Source: Raphanus sativus
Taxonomy: Eukaryota; Streptophyta; Magnoliopsida; Brassicales; Brassicaceae
Assembly: GCF_000801105.2 (NCBI RefSeq)
Contig: NC_079511.1
Span: 18,251,792 to 18,315,791, forward strand
Direction: 5' to 3'
Length of the DNA: 64,000 bases
The position numbers and the translations under genes are program-made. The notes beneath the pieces are model-generated. The model was not told where the DNA came from. It ran no database searches and was given only the letters and a program-made list of their open reading frames with translations. This document shows positions 10,784-21,867 of this stretch, in pieces; position 1 is the first letter of the stretch; the number at the start of each line of letters is the position of its first letter.

Positions 10784-13689
10784 TCTGGTGTAAAATCGAA
10801 TTTAACTTCTTTGCACAAAAGATTATTCAGAGGTCTAGCAATTTTACTGAAATCTTGTATGAATCGTCTGTAAAATCCGGCATGTCCAAGGAAACTCCTT
10901 ATGTCTCTAACGTTTGTGGGTGCCGGTAGACCAGTCATTACTTCAATTTTAGCTCTGTCTACTTCTATTCCAGCTGCGGAAACTTTATGTCCAAAGACTA
11001 TACCATCGTTTACCATGAAATGGCATTTTTCCCAGTTTAGGACAAGATTCTTTTCTTCGCATCTTTCCAATACCTTGCACAAGTTGTCTAGGCAATCCTT
11101 AAAACTTGATCCGTAAACCGAAAAATCGTCCATAAAGACTTCCATGAAATCTTCGATCATATCTGTGAATATTGACATCATGCAACGTTGGAAAGTGGCT
11201 GGTGCGTTACATAGTCCAAATGGCATTCTGCGATATGCAAATGTTCCGTAAGGACAAGTAAAAGTTGTCTTTTCCTGATCTTCAGGATGTATCGGTATCT
11301 GGAAAAATCCCGAATATCCGTCAAGAAAACAATAATATTTATGGTTGGCCAGTCTTTCTAGCATTTGATCGATGAAAGGTAAGGGAAAATGGTCTTTCCT
11401 AGTAGCAGCATTCAGTTTCCTGTAATCAATACACATTCGATGTCCAGTGACAGTGCGTGTAGGGATAAGTTCATCTTTATCATTTTTAACCACTGTGATC
11501 CCACCTTTCTTTGGTACAACATGTACAGGGCTTACCCATTTACTGTCTGAGATGGGATATATAACTCCAGCATCCAGAAGTTTAATTTTTTCCTTTTTCA
11601 CTACCTCTTTTAGGTTTGGATTGAGTCTCCTTTGCTGTTCTATAGATGTTTTTGCATCTTCTTCGAGGTGGATACGGTGCATGCAAAGGTCAGGAGCTAT
11701 TCCGGGAATATCATCGAGAGAATACCCGATCGCTCTCCGATACTTACGCAGTTTGTTCAAAAGGAGAGCAAGCTCTCCATTCGTGAGATTGGCATTAACA
11801 ATGACAGGATATGATTTATCGCAAAGGAATGCATATTTCAGGCCAGCTGGAAGTGGTTTCAGTTCAACCTTGGGTGCTTTTTCTTTAGTCCAGTTGGTCG
11901 ATGAAGAAGATGATCGATCAATAGTTTCCCTAAGGTATTGATCCATAATGATTTCAGAATCATCAGTTTCTTCATTTGCGATTCCGATACTTGCGTCCAT
12001 AAGGTTCGCATAATCTTCTGTTCTGCTATCTATGTTCAGAATTTCTTGTTCATCAGGAGTGAATGTGTCTTCTGATGAATTGGCAGCATATATATCCATA
12101 AGGTATTCTTTTTCTAGCTCAGAAACTTCTTCTGTGTAAAAGGCGTGATCGTCTATCAGAGGACGTTTTACTAGCTTTTCCATGTCGAAGTTCATTGATA
12201 TATCTCCGACATTTAAGTTAATCTTTCCTCCTTTACAATCTATGATTGCTCCTGCTGTAGCCAAAAAGGGCCGACCTAGTATAAGGGGGTCTTTCGGCAC
12301 TTGTTTATACTTTAGTACAACAAAATCTGTTGGTATGAAGCAATCATCAATTTTGACTGGTACATCTACGAGGATTCCCTCAGGTACCCTAATAGAACGA
12401 TCAGCTAGAACTAACGTGATAGGCGTCGGAACGAATTCATTATAACCTAGTGAAACTGCCACAGAGTATGGCATGAGGTTTACACTAGAGCCAAGATCAC
12501 AAAGAGATCGAGGAAAACGTGCGTTTTGTATCTTGCAATCTAGGACAAAACTACCAGGGTCAGTCCTTTTGATTGAAGTTTCTCCTTGTATCATCGCACT
12601 TACTTCCTCTGACACCATCATAACGCTTTGTTCTCCACTCGAGGATATCATATCTTTTACGTACTTTTTCACCGAGGGGGCTATCTTAAGGGCGTCACTG
12701 AGAGACATCTCGAGAGTGATTTTGTCGAAGGCCTTTTTGCAGATTGCATGTTCCAATGCCTTCTTAGTTTGTGGTTTGTTTGGAGGAAATGGGGGAGGAG
12801 TTCTATAGACTCTTTCAGTTCCGGTAGATTGTGTATTGCAATCGTTGGTGTTGCCAGATGGTCGATCGTTTTTGTTCCCAGAGGATCGATCGATATTTGG
12901 TACGTCTAGATAATCGACTTCGATCTCGGCATTAGGATTCTCTTTTTCTAAGTCTACAGTTCTTCCCTGATCCTGCTTATTTGAAAAATTTCTTATTTGT
13001 TCTGATGTTCCTGAGTCAGAATCATTGTCAAGAAGCTCTATGGGGTTGAAATTGTTTTTTCCTGCGTTATCAATGATTTTTTTATTGCTGGTATCGTCTC
13101 TGGCATTTATTTCAAGGCGTTTTCCGCTTCGTAACATCACGGCATATGCCTGGCGTTTTGCCCCAGGGTTAGCATCGGTCCTTCCAGGAAGACAACCTGT
13201 CTCTCTTTTTAGAGTAGTTGCCAGGTTAGCAATTTGGTCTTCCATTTCCCGTAGGTGTTCAATTAATGAATCCATCTTCTGATTTAGTTCACCGTAAACA
13301 CTGTTTATTTTCCCATTGAATTCAGATTTCATTTTACGGTTTCCTGTAAGGGCTTGTTTTAGGTTGTACTTCTCTCTCCCAGTACGAGACTGCATACAGA
13401 TCTCATAGTTTCGTGTAAAGCTGTCGACGTTAAACACATAATGAGGATCAGTAGTATCTAATTCTTCTATAAAGTCGAGCTCATCTTCTGATATAGGAGT
13501 TTTATTGTAGTACTGGCACAGTCTAGGTGGGTTTAGATCTGTTAGGAGGGAATGAAGCGAATTTATAGAATTCTTTATCTCAGATAACTCAGTATTTTCT
13601 ATCGAGTTTACAGCTTTTTCTTTTTCTTCATTCATCTCTTCATAAGATCTTCCTGTTGCCATGTTTTCGATTAAGCGTCTTGCTTCCAT
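10720..13689 (-). pseudogene. ATHILA gag C-terminus, protease and reverse transcriptase
   Basis: A long minus-strand frame (about 990 residues). The first 300 residues are gag-like with coiled-coil character (MDSLIEHLREMEDQIANL). The protease region has RSLCDLGSSVNLMP, a variant of the retropepsin active site, and LILGRPFLATAGA. RT carries GYSGFFQIPI, RRMPFGLCNAPATFQRCM and the catalytic box EVFMDDFSVYG (FMDD). The ORF is part of gag-pol and loses its reading frame near 10720, just before RNase H. An Asp-Leu-Gly-Ser active site rather than Asp-Thr-Gly is usual for several plant Ty3/gypsy lineages. The start is arbitrary because gag is broken upstream. Confidence 0.9.
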
Positions 13690-14522
13690 AGGATTTCTAG
13701 TAACGAATTCCCTTCGCTTGCTGTATCAAACGTTGTCTTATAGCTCAGAATAACACCTTTGTAAAAAATCTTAAGAAATTGTGGTTCTGGATAACCATGG
13801 TGGGGGCATTCGAGTTCATAACTCTTGAATCTTCCCCAAGCGTTTTTGAATGATTCCTGAGGATTTTGACGGAAGGTAGAGATTCGCTTCCTTACTTCCC
13901 AGTAACGAGCATCGTCGAAGAATCTCTTAAGAAAAGTGTTTCTAATCTCCTTCCAACTAGTTAGGGATCATTTTGGTAGACAGTTTAACCATCTCAAAGC
14001 TTCCCCTTCTAGTGAAAATGGGAAAAGTCTGCAACGAATGTATTCGTCTGGAATTATTTCCTCTAGACCTTCGATGTGGTCTTGTGGATGTTCTAAGGAA
14101 GATCGTTTAAAAGGCATTCGACGCACCATATTATAGTAATCAACATCAAACTTGGTTTTCGTGGTGACGTCATCAGGTACTCTAATAGCGGACCTATTGG
14201 AATAGGTCCTATTGGGGTTTAAGTAGTCTTGCAAGGGCAATTTAATTTCTTTACCTATGTTTAAGGTAGAGTTTGACTTAACAGGGATTTCAGTCCCCTG
14301 TTTTTCATTAGTTTGGCTAGAAATGTTGCTTGATTGACCTATTGGTTCAGTTTGGACTACTTTCTCATTATCAGCATCGGTAAGAGGGTACTTACCTGCT
14401 TCCGGCTGGGTGGTATCGATCGATAAATTTTCGGATGAAACGATAGATTCTTCTGTATCTGTGTCGCTCGATTGACAATGTTCCGTGTCGATCGATGCTT
14501 GGCCGACATCTGTATTCTCCAT
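13690..14522 (-). pseudogene. ATHILA gag, N-terminal part, stop and frameshift
   Basis: It starts at ATG 14522 with a Ser/Thr/Asp/Glu-rich segment and runs into the retrotransposon gag domain (KRSSLEHPQDHIEGLEE, FPFSLEGEALRWL). An in-frame TGA at 13968-13970 interrupts it; the same frame resumes (SWKEIRNTFLKRFFDDARYW) and a one-base frameshift near 13705 is needed to reach the 13689 frame. Gag would form the cytoplasmic particle. The ATG choice fits the position shortly downstream of the primer site. Confidence 0.8.
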
Positions 14523-14617
14523 CCTTTGTGTTGTAAAACAAAAGAATAGAAAAAATTAGCAAAAGTAACTAAGTCTATGCTAAATCCTAAATTAAATCTA
14601 AAAGTATAGAGAAAGAG

Positions 14618-14635
14618 TCCCCGGCAACGGCGCCA
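14618..14635 (-). promoter_or_regulatory. Primer binding site (tRNA-Asp type)
   Basis: The minus strand reads TGGCGCCGTTGCCGGGGA, five bases after the LTR end at 14640. It is complementary to the 3' end of plant tRNA-Asp and is the PBS generally seen in ATHILA/Tat elements. Confidence 0.85.
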
Positions 14636-14639
14636 AATT

Positions 14640-15962
14640 TGATATCACTCAAATTATCCTAAAAAGTGAATTACTCTCTCAAATAAGAGGTTCAGATGTA
14701 ATACTTAGAGATCGAATACACAAGGACTCTAGGATTACTTGAAGGTTCAATTAATTAGAAATAAAGATAGACTTAAGGTTTTATATGTTTTTAAGCAGTA
14801 AATATTAACGTGAACAAGGAAGTTGTTCAGTAACTGAAATGAAGGTTGTTTCTTAATGAGGAAAATAGCTAGATCCAGGTATTTCTGAGGTATGAATTTA
14901 TGCAGTTTGAAAATGACATTAGGGCTTTAGTCTTTTAAACTCAAGCAATTGGTACAACCAGTAGGGTCTCCTTTACTAGATCCCGGATCTCAACTGTCGT
15001 TTGTTGATCTCGGAAATGAGTCGATCGATACGACTTTCGTCTAATCGATCGATACACCTTTCAAACAATCGATCGCTACAACGATGGTTGTATCGATCGA
15101 TGGTAATTCTAGCAAGCGTTATCGATTTGGTTGAAAACGTTCTCTAATGATCTAGACCACCTTTCGCATGTGTCTAGTCAGTTAGATCACTTTAGTTTAT
15201 TTCAGGGTATTGAGAGTATACAGTTGGTTATCTCTTCAATCCTAAGATCTAGATTTAAGGGTGATCAATCCTAAATCTAGTATTAAGAATAACTAAAGTG
15301 AAAAGACTAATTTAATCACCCTAACAATTGTCACAATCTCATCATATGATTCACCCTTATGAGAAACCTAAATCTAACAATTAGGTTTACTCAGATATAT
15401 TCATGAGAGACAAAGTCATGATGGTTTGAATAAAACTTAATATGAAATAAGGAACACAAGAGTAATGAGTAAGATAAAAAGGGAGTTCAAGATCTTCTCT
15501 GTTTTGCAGTCTCAGATCTATCTCTCCAACTCTAACTCTTCTCCTAAGGTAGCCAAATTGCTTCTCTTCTCCACTAGGTCTCTAGGCAAGTCTGCCTCTA
15601 GAATGATACAAAACCCTAGTATATAAAGCCTAACAGGCGGCCAGGGACTAATTGTGTAAATAGCACACTTTGTGATACTTGAAAATCTTCTAAATCGTAA
15701 TCCATCGAATGGCTTAATGTCGATCGACACTCTTCGATATCTGTCGATCGATTGTAATTGACTCTAATCGTCTGACCTCGCATGATTCCTATCGGTCGAT
15801 TCTTCATTCGTGAGAATACTCCAAAAATGCCTTAAAAGTATTGCTTTCTTCAATTAAGTACCTGTGCCTGAAAATACTCTAAAATACTTTGAAAACGTAG
15901 TAAATATGATTGAAAACACTCATATACCATGGCTAAAAATGGGTGAAATTCATGGTATATCA
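14640..15962 (-). repeat. ATHILA 5' LTR
   Basis: 1323 bp, minus strand TGATATACC...TGATATCA. It holds perfect TCGATCGA words at 15021, 15045, 15093, 15720 and 15744 and a TATA-like stretch around 15618-15626. It is longer than most plant LTRs but in the normal ATHILA range. Confidence 0.88.
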
Positions 15963-16854
15963 CTGATCCCACCCCGGCCTAACCTCGAAGGAGGTAAAGT
16001 CAAGCTAGAGACTTAAAACAAGCTCACTTGGGAGGAAGTCCCATGTCTATCCTTGTACATAATTTTATTTTCTTTGATTTTCTAGATTGTTTTTGGGTCT
16101 AGTCTTTGTCTATTAGGTGTTACAAACCAGTTGGGAGACTTGGAGCAGATCAAGAGACGTGTTTTGTGTGTGAAGTGTCACAGCGGCCTTTTGGTCCCAG
16201 CGGCCTAATGGCGTGACGAGAAACCGCTGCATTAAAAACGTGATTTTATCACACAGAATTGCGTAATCTGGAGCGGCCTTCTGCAGCGGTATCTCATCCC
16301 GCTGCTTGATAACACTCCCAGCGGATTTTTGGTCCCAGCGGCCTTCTGTCCCGCGCCATAAAACCGCTGCACGTGCCAGGTAAGTGTCTCTTCTCTGATT
16401 TCCGGTTCAATTAAATTGAACCAAACTGGTTTACCCCTCAAAACCCTCGACTCGCCTCTCTCCCTCACTTCACCCTCTTCTCACGACATCTCCCCTCTCA
16501 AACACTCTCCATAGCCTCAAGAACACAACTCTCTCATCTCTCAACCAAATCCATTGATTTTTGTTGCTGAGATCCCGAAATTCCCTCTTTCTTCACCATC
16601 TCCAATCGATTTTCATCAAATCAAGCTAAGGTATTGTGAATCAGCTGCAATCTAAAAAAAAAAAATTTCAAAATTTTGAATTGCATGCTCGATTTCTTGC
16701 TTTAAAACTGATGTTCATGTTCTAATTAGCTTATTTGATGAGTTGGATTGGTGAAAAACGTGTTCAATTGTGTTTTGAGAGAGTTTAGTGTTTTGTGTGA
16801 TGATTGATTCCCATGTAACTTACACACTTCTAAGTGTTTGTTTTGCAGAACGCG
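15963..16854. other. Pol/ORF-1 spacer of third ATHILA copy
   Basis: Noncoding. 16181-16368 is packed with CAGCGG words and their complement CCGCTG. A strong 3' splice site (TTTGTTTTGCAG, ends 16848) lies seven bases before the ORF's ATG. Confidence 0.6.
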
Positions 16855-18634
16855 ATGGCGAGAGATACGGGGAAAGGAACAAAGCAAACCAAAGGAAAGT
16901 GAATAGCATCAAGTTCTCAAGACTCACCAGAAAGAGAAACCCGCAGTTCCGCGATCCGAAGGAAACCTGCTAGAGAGAACCGTGTGAGCCGCCACAAAAC
17001 CAGAGAAGAGCTAGAAGCTGAGGTAGATACTGAAAGAGAGATAGAAGAAGCTCTTAAATCAGCGACCGAAATTGAAGAAGAAGCTGTAGTTGCTGAAGAG
17101 GAAGAGCCAGAGAGACGAGTTGATAACATTCCGCCCTACACTAAGTTGCTAGCGCACATCAAAAAGATCCCGCTATCTTCAATGAGGTTTCCAGATATCT
17201 CCGCTCTGCGAACACTCGGGATCCTTGAAGATGTGCGGCTCCTCTTCCGCAACATGGGAATGGAATCCTTTCTTGGAATGGCTTATCCGGTACATGAGGA
17301 AGTCTCCTATCAGTTCTTGGCCTCAGTTTCAGCAGTCTTCCATGATGAGTATGATGAACAGGAGGGATTTGGACACATTGTCTTCAAGGTCAAAGGGAAG
17401 CTTCACAGGATGGGTTTTAAGCAGCTCAGTTCTATCTTTGGATTGTCGGATGATGCAGAATCACGCTTACCCTCATCCACCTTGATCTCAAATGATGTTT
17501 GGACTTGGATTGCTGAAGGAGCACGGGATCCTGGCAGTGATAAGTGCAATGAAATCACAAGCCCATGGGTGAGATATGCTGCAAAGGTACTCAGTCATAC
17601 CTTCTACTGCAGAAGAGAACCTGGAGGAGTAAATGAAGATGAATTGAAATTCTTGGGACTAGCACTTCTTCCTTTGGATGAGAATGGTAAACTACAGACC
17701 ACAACCCTGCAGCAATACAAGGATTTGGGACTGATAGGAGTTCTTGTGAGGAGGTTCATCTACTATAAGTATTGGGCTTGGACGAACGATGATGCCACAC
17801 CGAGGCTACTTATAGGAAAACTCATCACACCTATCTTAGCAGCAGTTGGGACTAAGCTAGGACCAGTGAAGAAAGATGCTCGTTACATCGATCTCATGTA
17901 CTTGAAGAAGACCTGCTTCTTAGGAGGAACAACAGGGGTCCAATATGCCTACCAGTTCTACTCCGGCTATAACCCCAGCATTAAGTCCTACTTCCTCCTA
18001 CCTAATGAAGCATTTACCTCACTCCCTGAGCACATCAAGTTTGACCCAGAGCCTCAGTATCTTGTCCCACAAGGCCATCCTGAGTTAGGCCCCATCAACG
18101 CCCCGCGCAAGAGGAAGAAGAGAGCACGGGCAGAGTCCTCTGGGACAGCTAGACCCAGTTTGCGACCAGCGATAAGAGGAAGAAGAGGGACCAGCGACAC
18201 CAGGTCCATTATATGGAACAGACCGATACCACTTCCAACCTTATAGAGGTGCCACTACGAGCGCCGGTTTGCGCGAAGCTCTTTCTCAGAATGCTAAGCT
18301 GCTCAAGTGGAACAAGATGCAAGATAGGACCATTCACAAGCTGAAGGAGTCAGTCAAAGTGCTAAAGAGACAGATGAGGAAGGTCACTTCACTACTAGCA
18401 CGTACTACTCTAGGTTCAGGTTGCCAAAGGGATGATGTGATGTCAACTGCTGGGCCTTCTACTCTTCCTCGGCCCTCTTTCTACAACACAGCTGCAGCTG
18501 CACGCTCTCCAGATTCTGAGCTGCGTAGACAGCGCAGAAACCGCCCTCCACCTGCTCGTGAGTCTTCCAACGAATCCCCATCCATCGCCACTGCAGACGA
18601 TTGGGACACGGAAGGTTCCTCATTCTATCCTTAG
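16855..18634 (+). pseudogene. ATHILA ORF-1 / envelope-like protein, stop and frameshift
   Basis: It begins at ATG 16855 right after a splice acceptor; an in-frame TGA at 16900-16902 (codon 16) is followed by an open frame to 18246 of about 430 residues. Recognisable pieces include VDNIPPYTKLLAHIKKIPLS, RFPDISALRTLGILEDVRLL, FKQLSSIFGLSDD and a basic RKRKKRARAESS stretch. Near 18200-18245 the frame shifts by one and continues to 18634 with a coiled-coil-like segment (LKESVKVLKRQMRKV) and an acidic end. It is the most complete ORF-1 in the window but still a pseudogene. The product resembles the ATHILA ORF-1 family of unknown function. Confidence 0.75.
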
Positions 18635-20117
18635 CCAGGTATCTCCATACCTTCCCTTGTATATACTAGCTTTTCTTTGCTTTTTAGGATTTCTTTTCGG
18701 TATATTTCTCAGCTTAACAACACAGAGACTGTGTGACTTAAGTTTGGGGAAGGTACCAAGTATTTAACCATGTTTGCTTTGATGGTCTTGCATTGAGTCT
18801 TGCATTTCACATACCTATTTGCATAGAAAACCAAAAAAAAAAAATTGAAAAATTTAAAAAGAAAAAAAAAACATTTAGTTTGCATCATTTGCACTTTTAG
18901 GAGAGTCTAGAGCATATAGGTTGCATTCATTTGCATTGGGAGCAATGATTTAAAATGCCTTGTAGAGAGCACTGTCTAGCCTCGTTTAGTTCATGCGCCT
19001 CTCTTGAAAACCTTGTAAGCTTCGTGCCTTGAAAACTCTCCCTGAAACTCAGTCTCTTAAGCTAACTACAACCTTGAATGAACTGAATGAACTTAATTTC
19101 TTGCTCATGGTCCCTTGTGTGCTAAGTCATGGATATACAGACTAGAGTTTTCACGCCTTTTATGCCGATCTTTTTGACAATCTCTAGTGGCAGTCCACTC
19201 CCTAAAACCCACTCCTCCTTTTAAGCCTTCATTGATTGTTGAGTGAGGCCTTTTTCGGAAAGTCTTGCATGTGCATAATCTTGAGAGTATTGGGAACGAC
19301 AATGCTCAGTCTTCATTCTTGCTAGATTGGATACACTATTGTCTAGCTATAGGTGGGGGTGAGTGTTGCGAAGTTTGACTTGGGAATTTGAAAGTTGAAA
19401 AAAAAATGATTGAACTCTTGTGCTTAATTGTCTCATTGGGAATTGTATAAAACCTCTAGCTCGAGTTGTGAAAGTCTTGGCCCCCAAAATAAAAATAAAA
19501 AGAGAAAACAACAAAAAAAAAATAAAGAAAGGGGGCTAGCAAAGTTTGAATGAGCTAAGAGGTTGTGTTTTAAAAGTTTAAATCTTTCCCTTGATTGAAG
19601 AGTTTGTGGATGTGTTCTTGAGATTTTTGGGTGAGAGATGTGAGTGGGGTGTAACTTTGGGAATATTGTGTCACTTGTATGTTTGAAAAAGGGTAGAACA
19701 ATGAAGATTGAGCATTGTATGCATTAGTTGATCCCTTTCTTAGATATATAATGTGCAATGTCAAGGCTACTTGTTTTGAGAGTGAACCACCTTGAAGATA
19801 ATGAGTTTTGAACCCCTTGATCACTAGAACAAAAAGCCTTCCCTTACCCAAATGACTTGGACCAATTGACCATTTGCATAGAGCTCACTTGTTGTATTGC
19901 TTAATGAATGTGAGAGTTGGCTGGATTGAATGTGTGGATACATAATGTTGAGTTAAGATAGGCCTAGAGAAGCTAGAGGATAATAAGAGAGAGTGTGCTC
20001 ATGTCGAATTCAGATGTTGAATCGAGTGCTTTGTGTGTTTCTCTTGGCTATGAGCTCCCACCTTCAAACCTCTTCCCCATGAGTTCTTGAAAGTTCACTT
20101 GAGGACAAGTAAAGAAT
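18635..20117. other. Noncoding 3' region of third ATHILA copy
   Basis: No gene. It includes an internal purine tract (TAAGTTTGGGGAAGG, 18739-18753) about 105 bp beyond the ORF, and A-rich runs at 18830-18870 and 19485-19530. Confidence 0.55.
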
Positions 20118-20131
20118 AAGTTTGGGGGAGT
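20118..20131 (+). promoter_or_regulatory. Polypurine tract of third ATHILA copy
   Basis: AAGTTTGGGGGAGT is directly followed by the LTR start TGATATCTTGC. Confidence 0.75.
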
Positions 20132-20687
20132 TGATATCTTGCTTATTTGCATTGTTTTAACCATTCATTAGTGTGCATTTTGATCATCTGAGGCATCATC
20201 TAGGCATATCTAGGATGCATTTCATTGCACATGTCCTTATCAGGTGTTGGAGATGCAACATGGTGATCATGGAAGATTTGAGAGGTGTTTTGGAGGCAAG
20301 AGGGATGGTCCAGCTCGTGTGCCTATTTCTCTAAGTGTTGCAGCGGCCTTTTGCATCCACAGCGGCCTTGAGTCACGTTGTCATTATGCCGCTGCGAAAC
20401 CAAGTTTTGGACAATAAATTGCGTACTCTCAATCGGTCTCCCGCAGCGGTTCCTGAAGCCGCCACGTTACAATCATGGAGAAAACAAGGCTAAGTGTCCC
20501 AGCGGCTTTTGGGCACAGCGGCCTTGAGGCCATGAGTCAGGATGCCGCTCCACAGCGAGACCCAGCGGCCTTGTTACCCACAGCGGCATAGTGGCATGTT
20601 AGTGCAGTTCCCTGACTTTCTATTGTCCTAGCTCTACTGGGGAAAAAACTCTGGCGGTTAGTGCAGTTCCCTGACTTTCTATTGGCA
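20132..20687 (+). repeat. 3' LTR of third ATHILA copy, 3' end uncertain
   Basis: It starts TGATATC. It contains a dense cluster of CAGCGGC words (20341-20586). A 26-bp sequence starting TAGTGCAGTTCCC occurs twice, at about 20602 and 20660. The LTR appears truncated where LINE sequence begins near 20688; the exact end is not determined. Confidence 0.55.
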
Positions 20688-21205
20688 AGAGTTCTGAGAG
20701 GAAATTACTTTTGATGTAGCTCGCCTTTGCGATAAACAAAACAGAAAATTCCTCGTATGGATGGACGAGTATAATGGCTGCGAATCCATTAATAACATTA
20801 GGGATTAGAAAAAAAGTACACTCTGGAAATGAGATTAGAGTTTGGGAGGATCTTTGGATTCCAACAACACCGGCAAGACCAGCTAGACATGTTGTAATAG
20901 TGGTTCACCCAATGTTGCCAGTAAGCCAGTTGATGACAGGAAATCCAAAAATATGGAATCAGGGGATTCTATATAACTATGTCAACCAAGAGGATATACC
21001 ATTGATTCAATCATTGGCCATAAGCCAGGATTATCACGCGATGGATATTTCTGGAACTATACCAAGAATGGGATGTACACTGTAAATTCGGGTTACTGGG
21101 TAGCAACAAACATGCTTAAAGAAGAAGCGCAAGAGATACAAGAACCTAGTATCATAAATCTCCAGGCCTTTGCTTGGAAGATTAAAGCTCCTCCAAAATA
21201 CTTCT
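20688..21205 (+). pseudogene. LINE ORF2 fragment
   Basis: The translation matches the region between RT and the zinc-ribbon of the intact LINE downstream (for example EIRVWEDLWIPTTPARPA against EVKVWEDPWIPMTPARPA, and LQAFAWKIKAP), with frameshifts around 21065. About 0.5 kb, both ends truncated, no poly(A). It is clearly an older relative of the element at 23199-29600. Confidence 0.8.
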
Positions 21206-21867
21206 TATTTTACTTTTGTATGCATCGTTTCCTCAAAAAAAACAAAAAAAAAAACAAAAACATATTTTGTATGGTTTTTTAAATATGTTTGTCTCTAACG
21301 TTAGAGTAATAATAATAATTAGCTAGAGATCCGTGCTTTGCGCGGAGTGAAACTAAAATTATATTAACAACAATATATATATATATATATATTTAAAAAT
21401 ATAGTTTTAAATTAGATTTTTTTGAACAAAAAATACTATATTTTAAATATAGTTTTAAAATTTATAATAGAAAACATTAAATACTAAAACTAAAATACAT
21501 GGACTAATATGCACAAAAAAATCTGCCAGTTTTATAATTCTGTATATATAACAGTAAAGGGTTTTGTTTTTGTTTTCCAAATATGCAAACCTTTTTTTTT
21601 ACGATCAAATATGCTAACTTTTGTTGTTGTAAATGTGTCTGACGTATAAAAATACAAAACAGATGTAGGAGGGGAGTACGAAGAACAAAATAACACTATT
21701 GGTGATTGTATGGGCCAATAATAAATTTTTCTTCTACACCAGCCATTTTAAACTTAAGCAAAAAAAAAACTCGCATAGAAAGGTAAGATTTTTTGATTTG
21801 GATGAAATGCTGTTTGATCAATGACTTAGTATATATAGAAAACCAAACTGGTAGCACAATAAACTCA
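21206..21867. other. AT-rich spacer with microsatellite
   Basis: A (TA)n run at 21373-21393, an A-rich tract at 21235-21262, and at 21317-21345 a small GC hairpin (CCGTGCTTTGCGCGG) next to CTAG that resembles a decayed Helitron 3' end on the minus strand. No gene seen. Confidence 0.4.

Larger units (their letters stand above)
4538..15962 (-). mobile_element. ATHILA Ty3/gypsy retrotransposon, almost complete
   Basis: An endogenous retroelement on the minus strand: 5' LTR (15962-14640), tRNA-Asp-type primer site, gag, protease-RT-RNase H-integrase, envelope-like ORF, PPT and 3' LTR (5169 into the gap). The length is 11.4 kb plus the missing part of the 3' LTR. Comparing 4538-5169 with 15326-15962 by eye gives about eight substitutions and two small indels, suggesting a recent insertion. 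Despite this, every gene is damaged: in-frame TGA and a frameshift in gag, frameshifts at the RT/RNase H and RNase H/integrase joins, a TGA after RNase H, and two frameshifts in the envelope-like ORF. The right flank is inside another ATHILA copy (15963 onward), so it appears nested; the left target duplication is hidden by the gap. Confidence 0.9.
15963..20687 (+). mobile_element. Third ATHILA copy, 3' half
   Basis: A plus-strand ATHILA element lacking gag-pol in this window. It begins directly at the right end of the minus-strand ATHILA, in the pol/ORF-1 spacer (block at 16003-16050 homologous to 8700-8760), then has the envelope-like ORF, 1.5 kb of noncoding DNA, PPT (20118-20131) and a 3' LTR beginning TGATATC at 20132. 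The simplest reading is that the minus-strand element inserted into this one; the 5' half would lie beyond the assembly gap. Confidence 0.75.

Noticed and set aside
12473..12808. Plus-strand frames of over 100 codons at 11447-11941 and 12473-12808
   Set aside because: They are opposite-strand shadows of ATHILA gag-pol; no independent signals.
21373..21393. (TA)n run as a possible origin or regulatory element
   Set aside because: An ordinary microsatellite in AT-rich plant intergenic DNA; nothing else supports a function.
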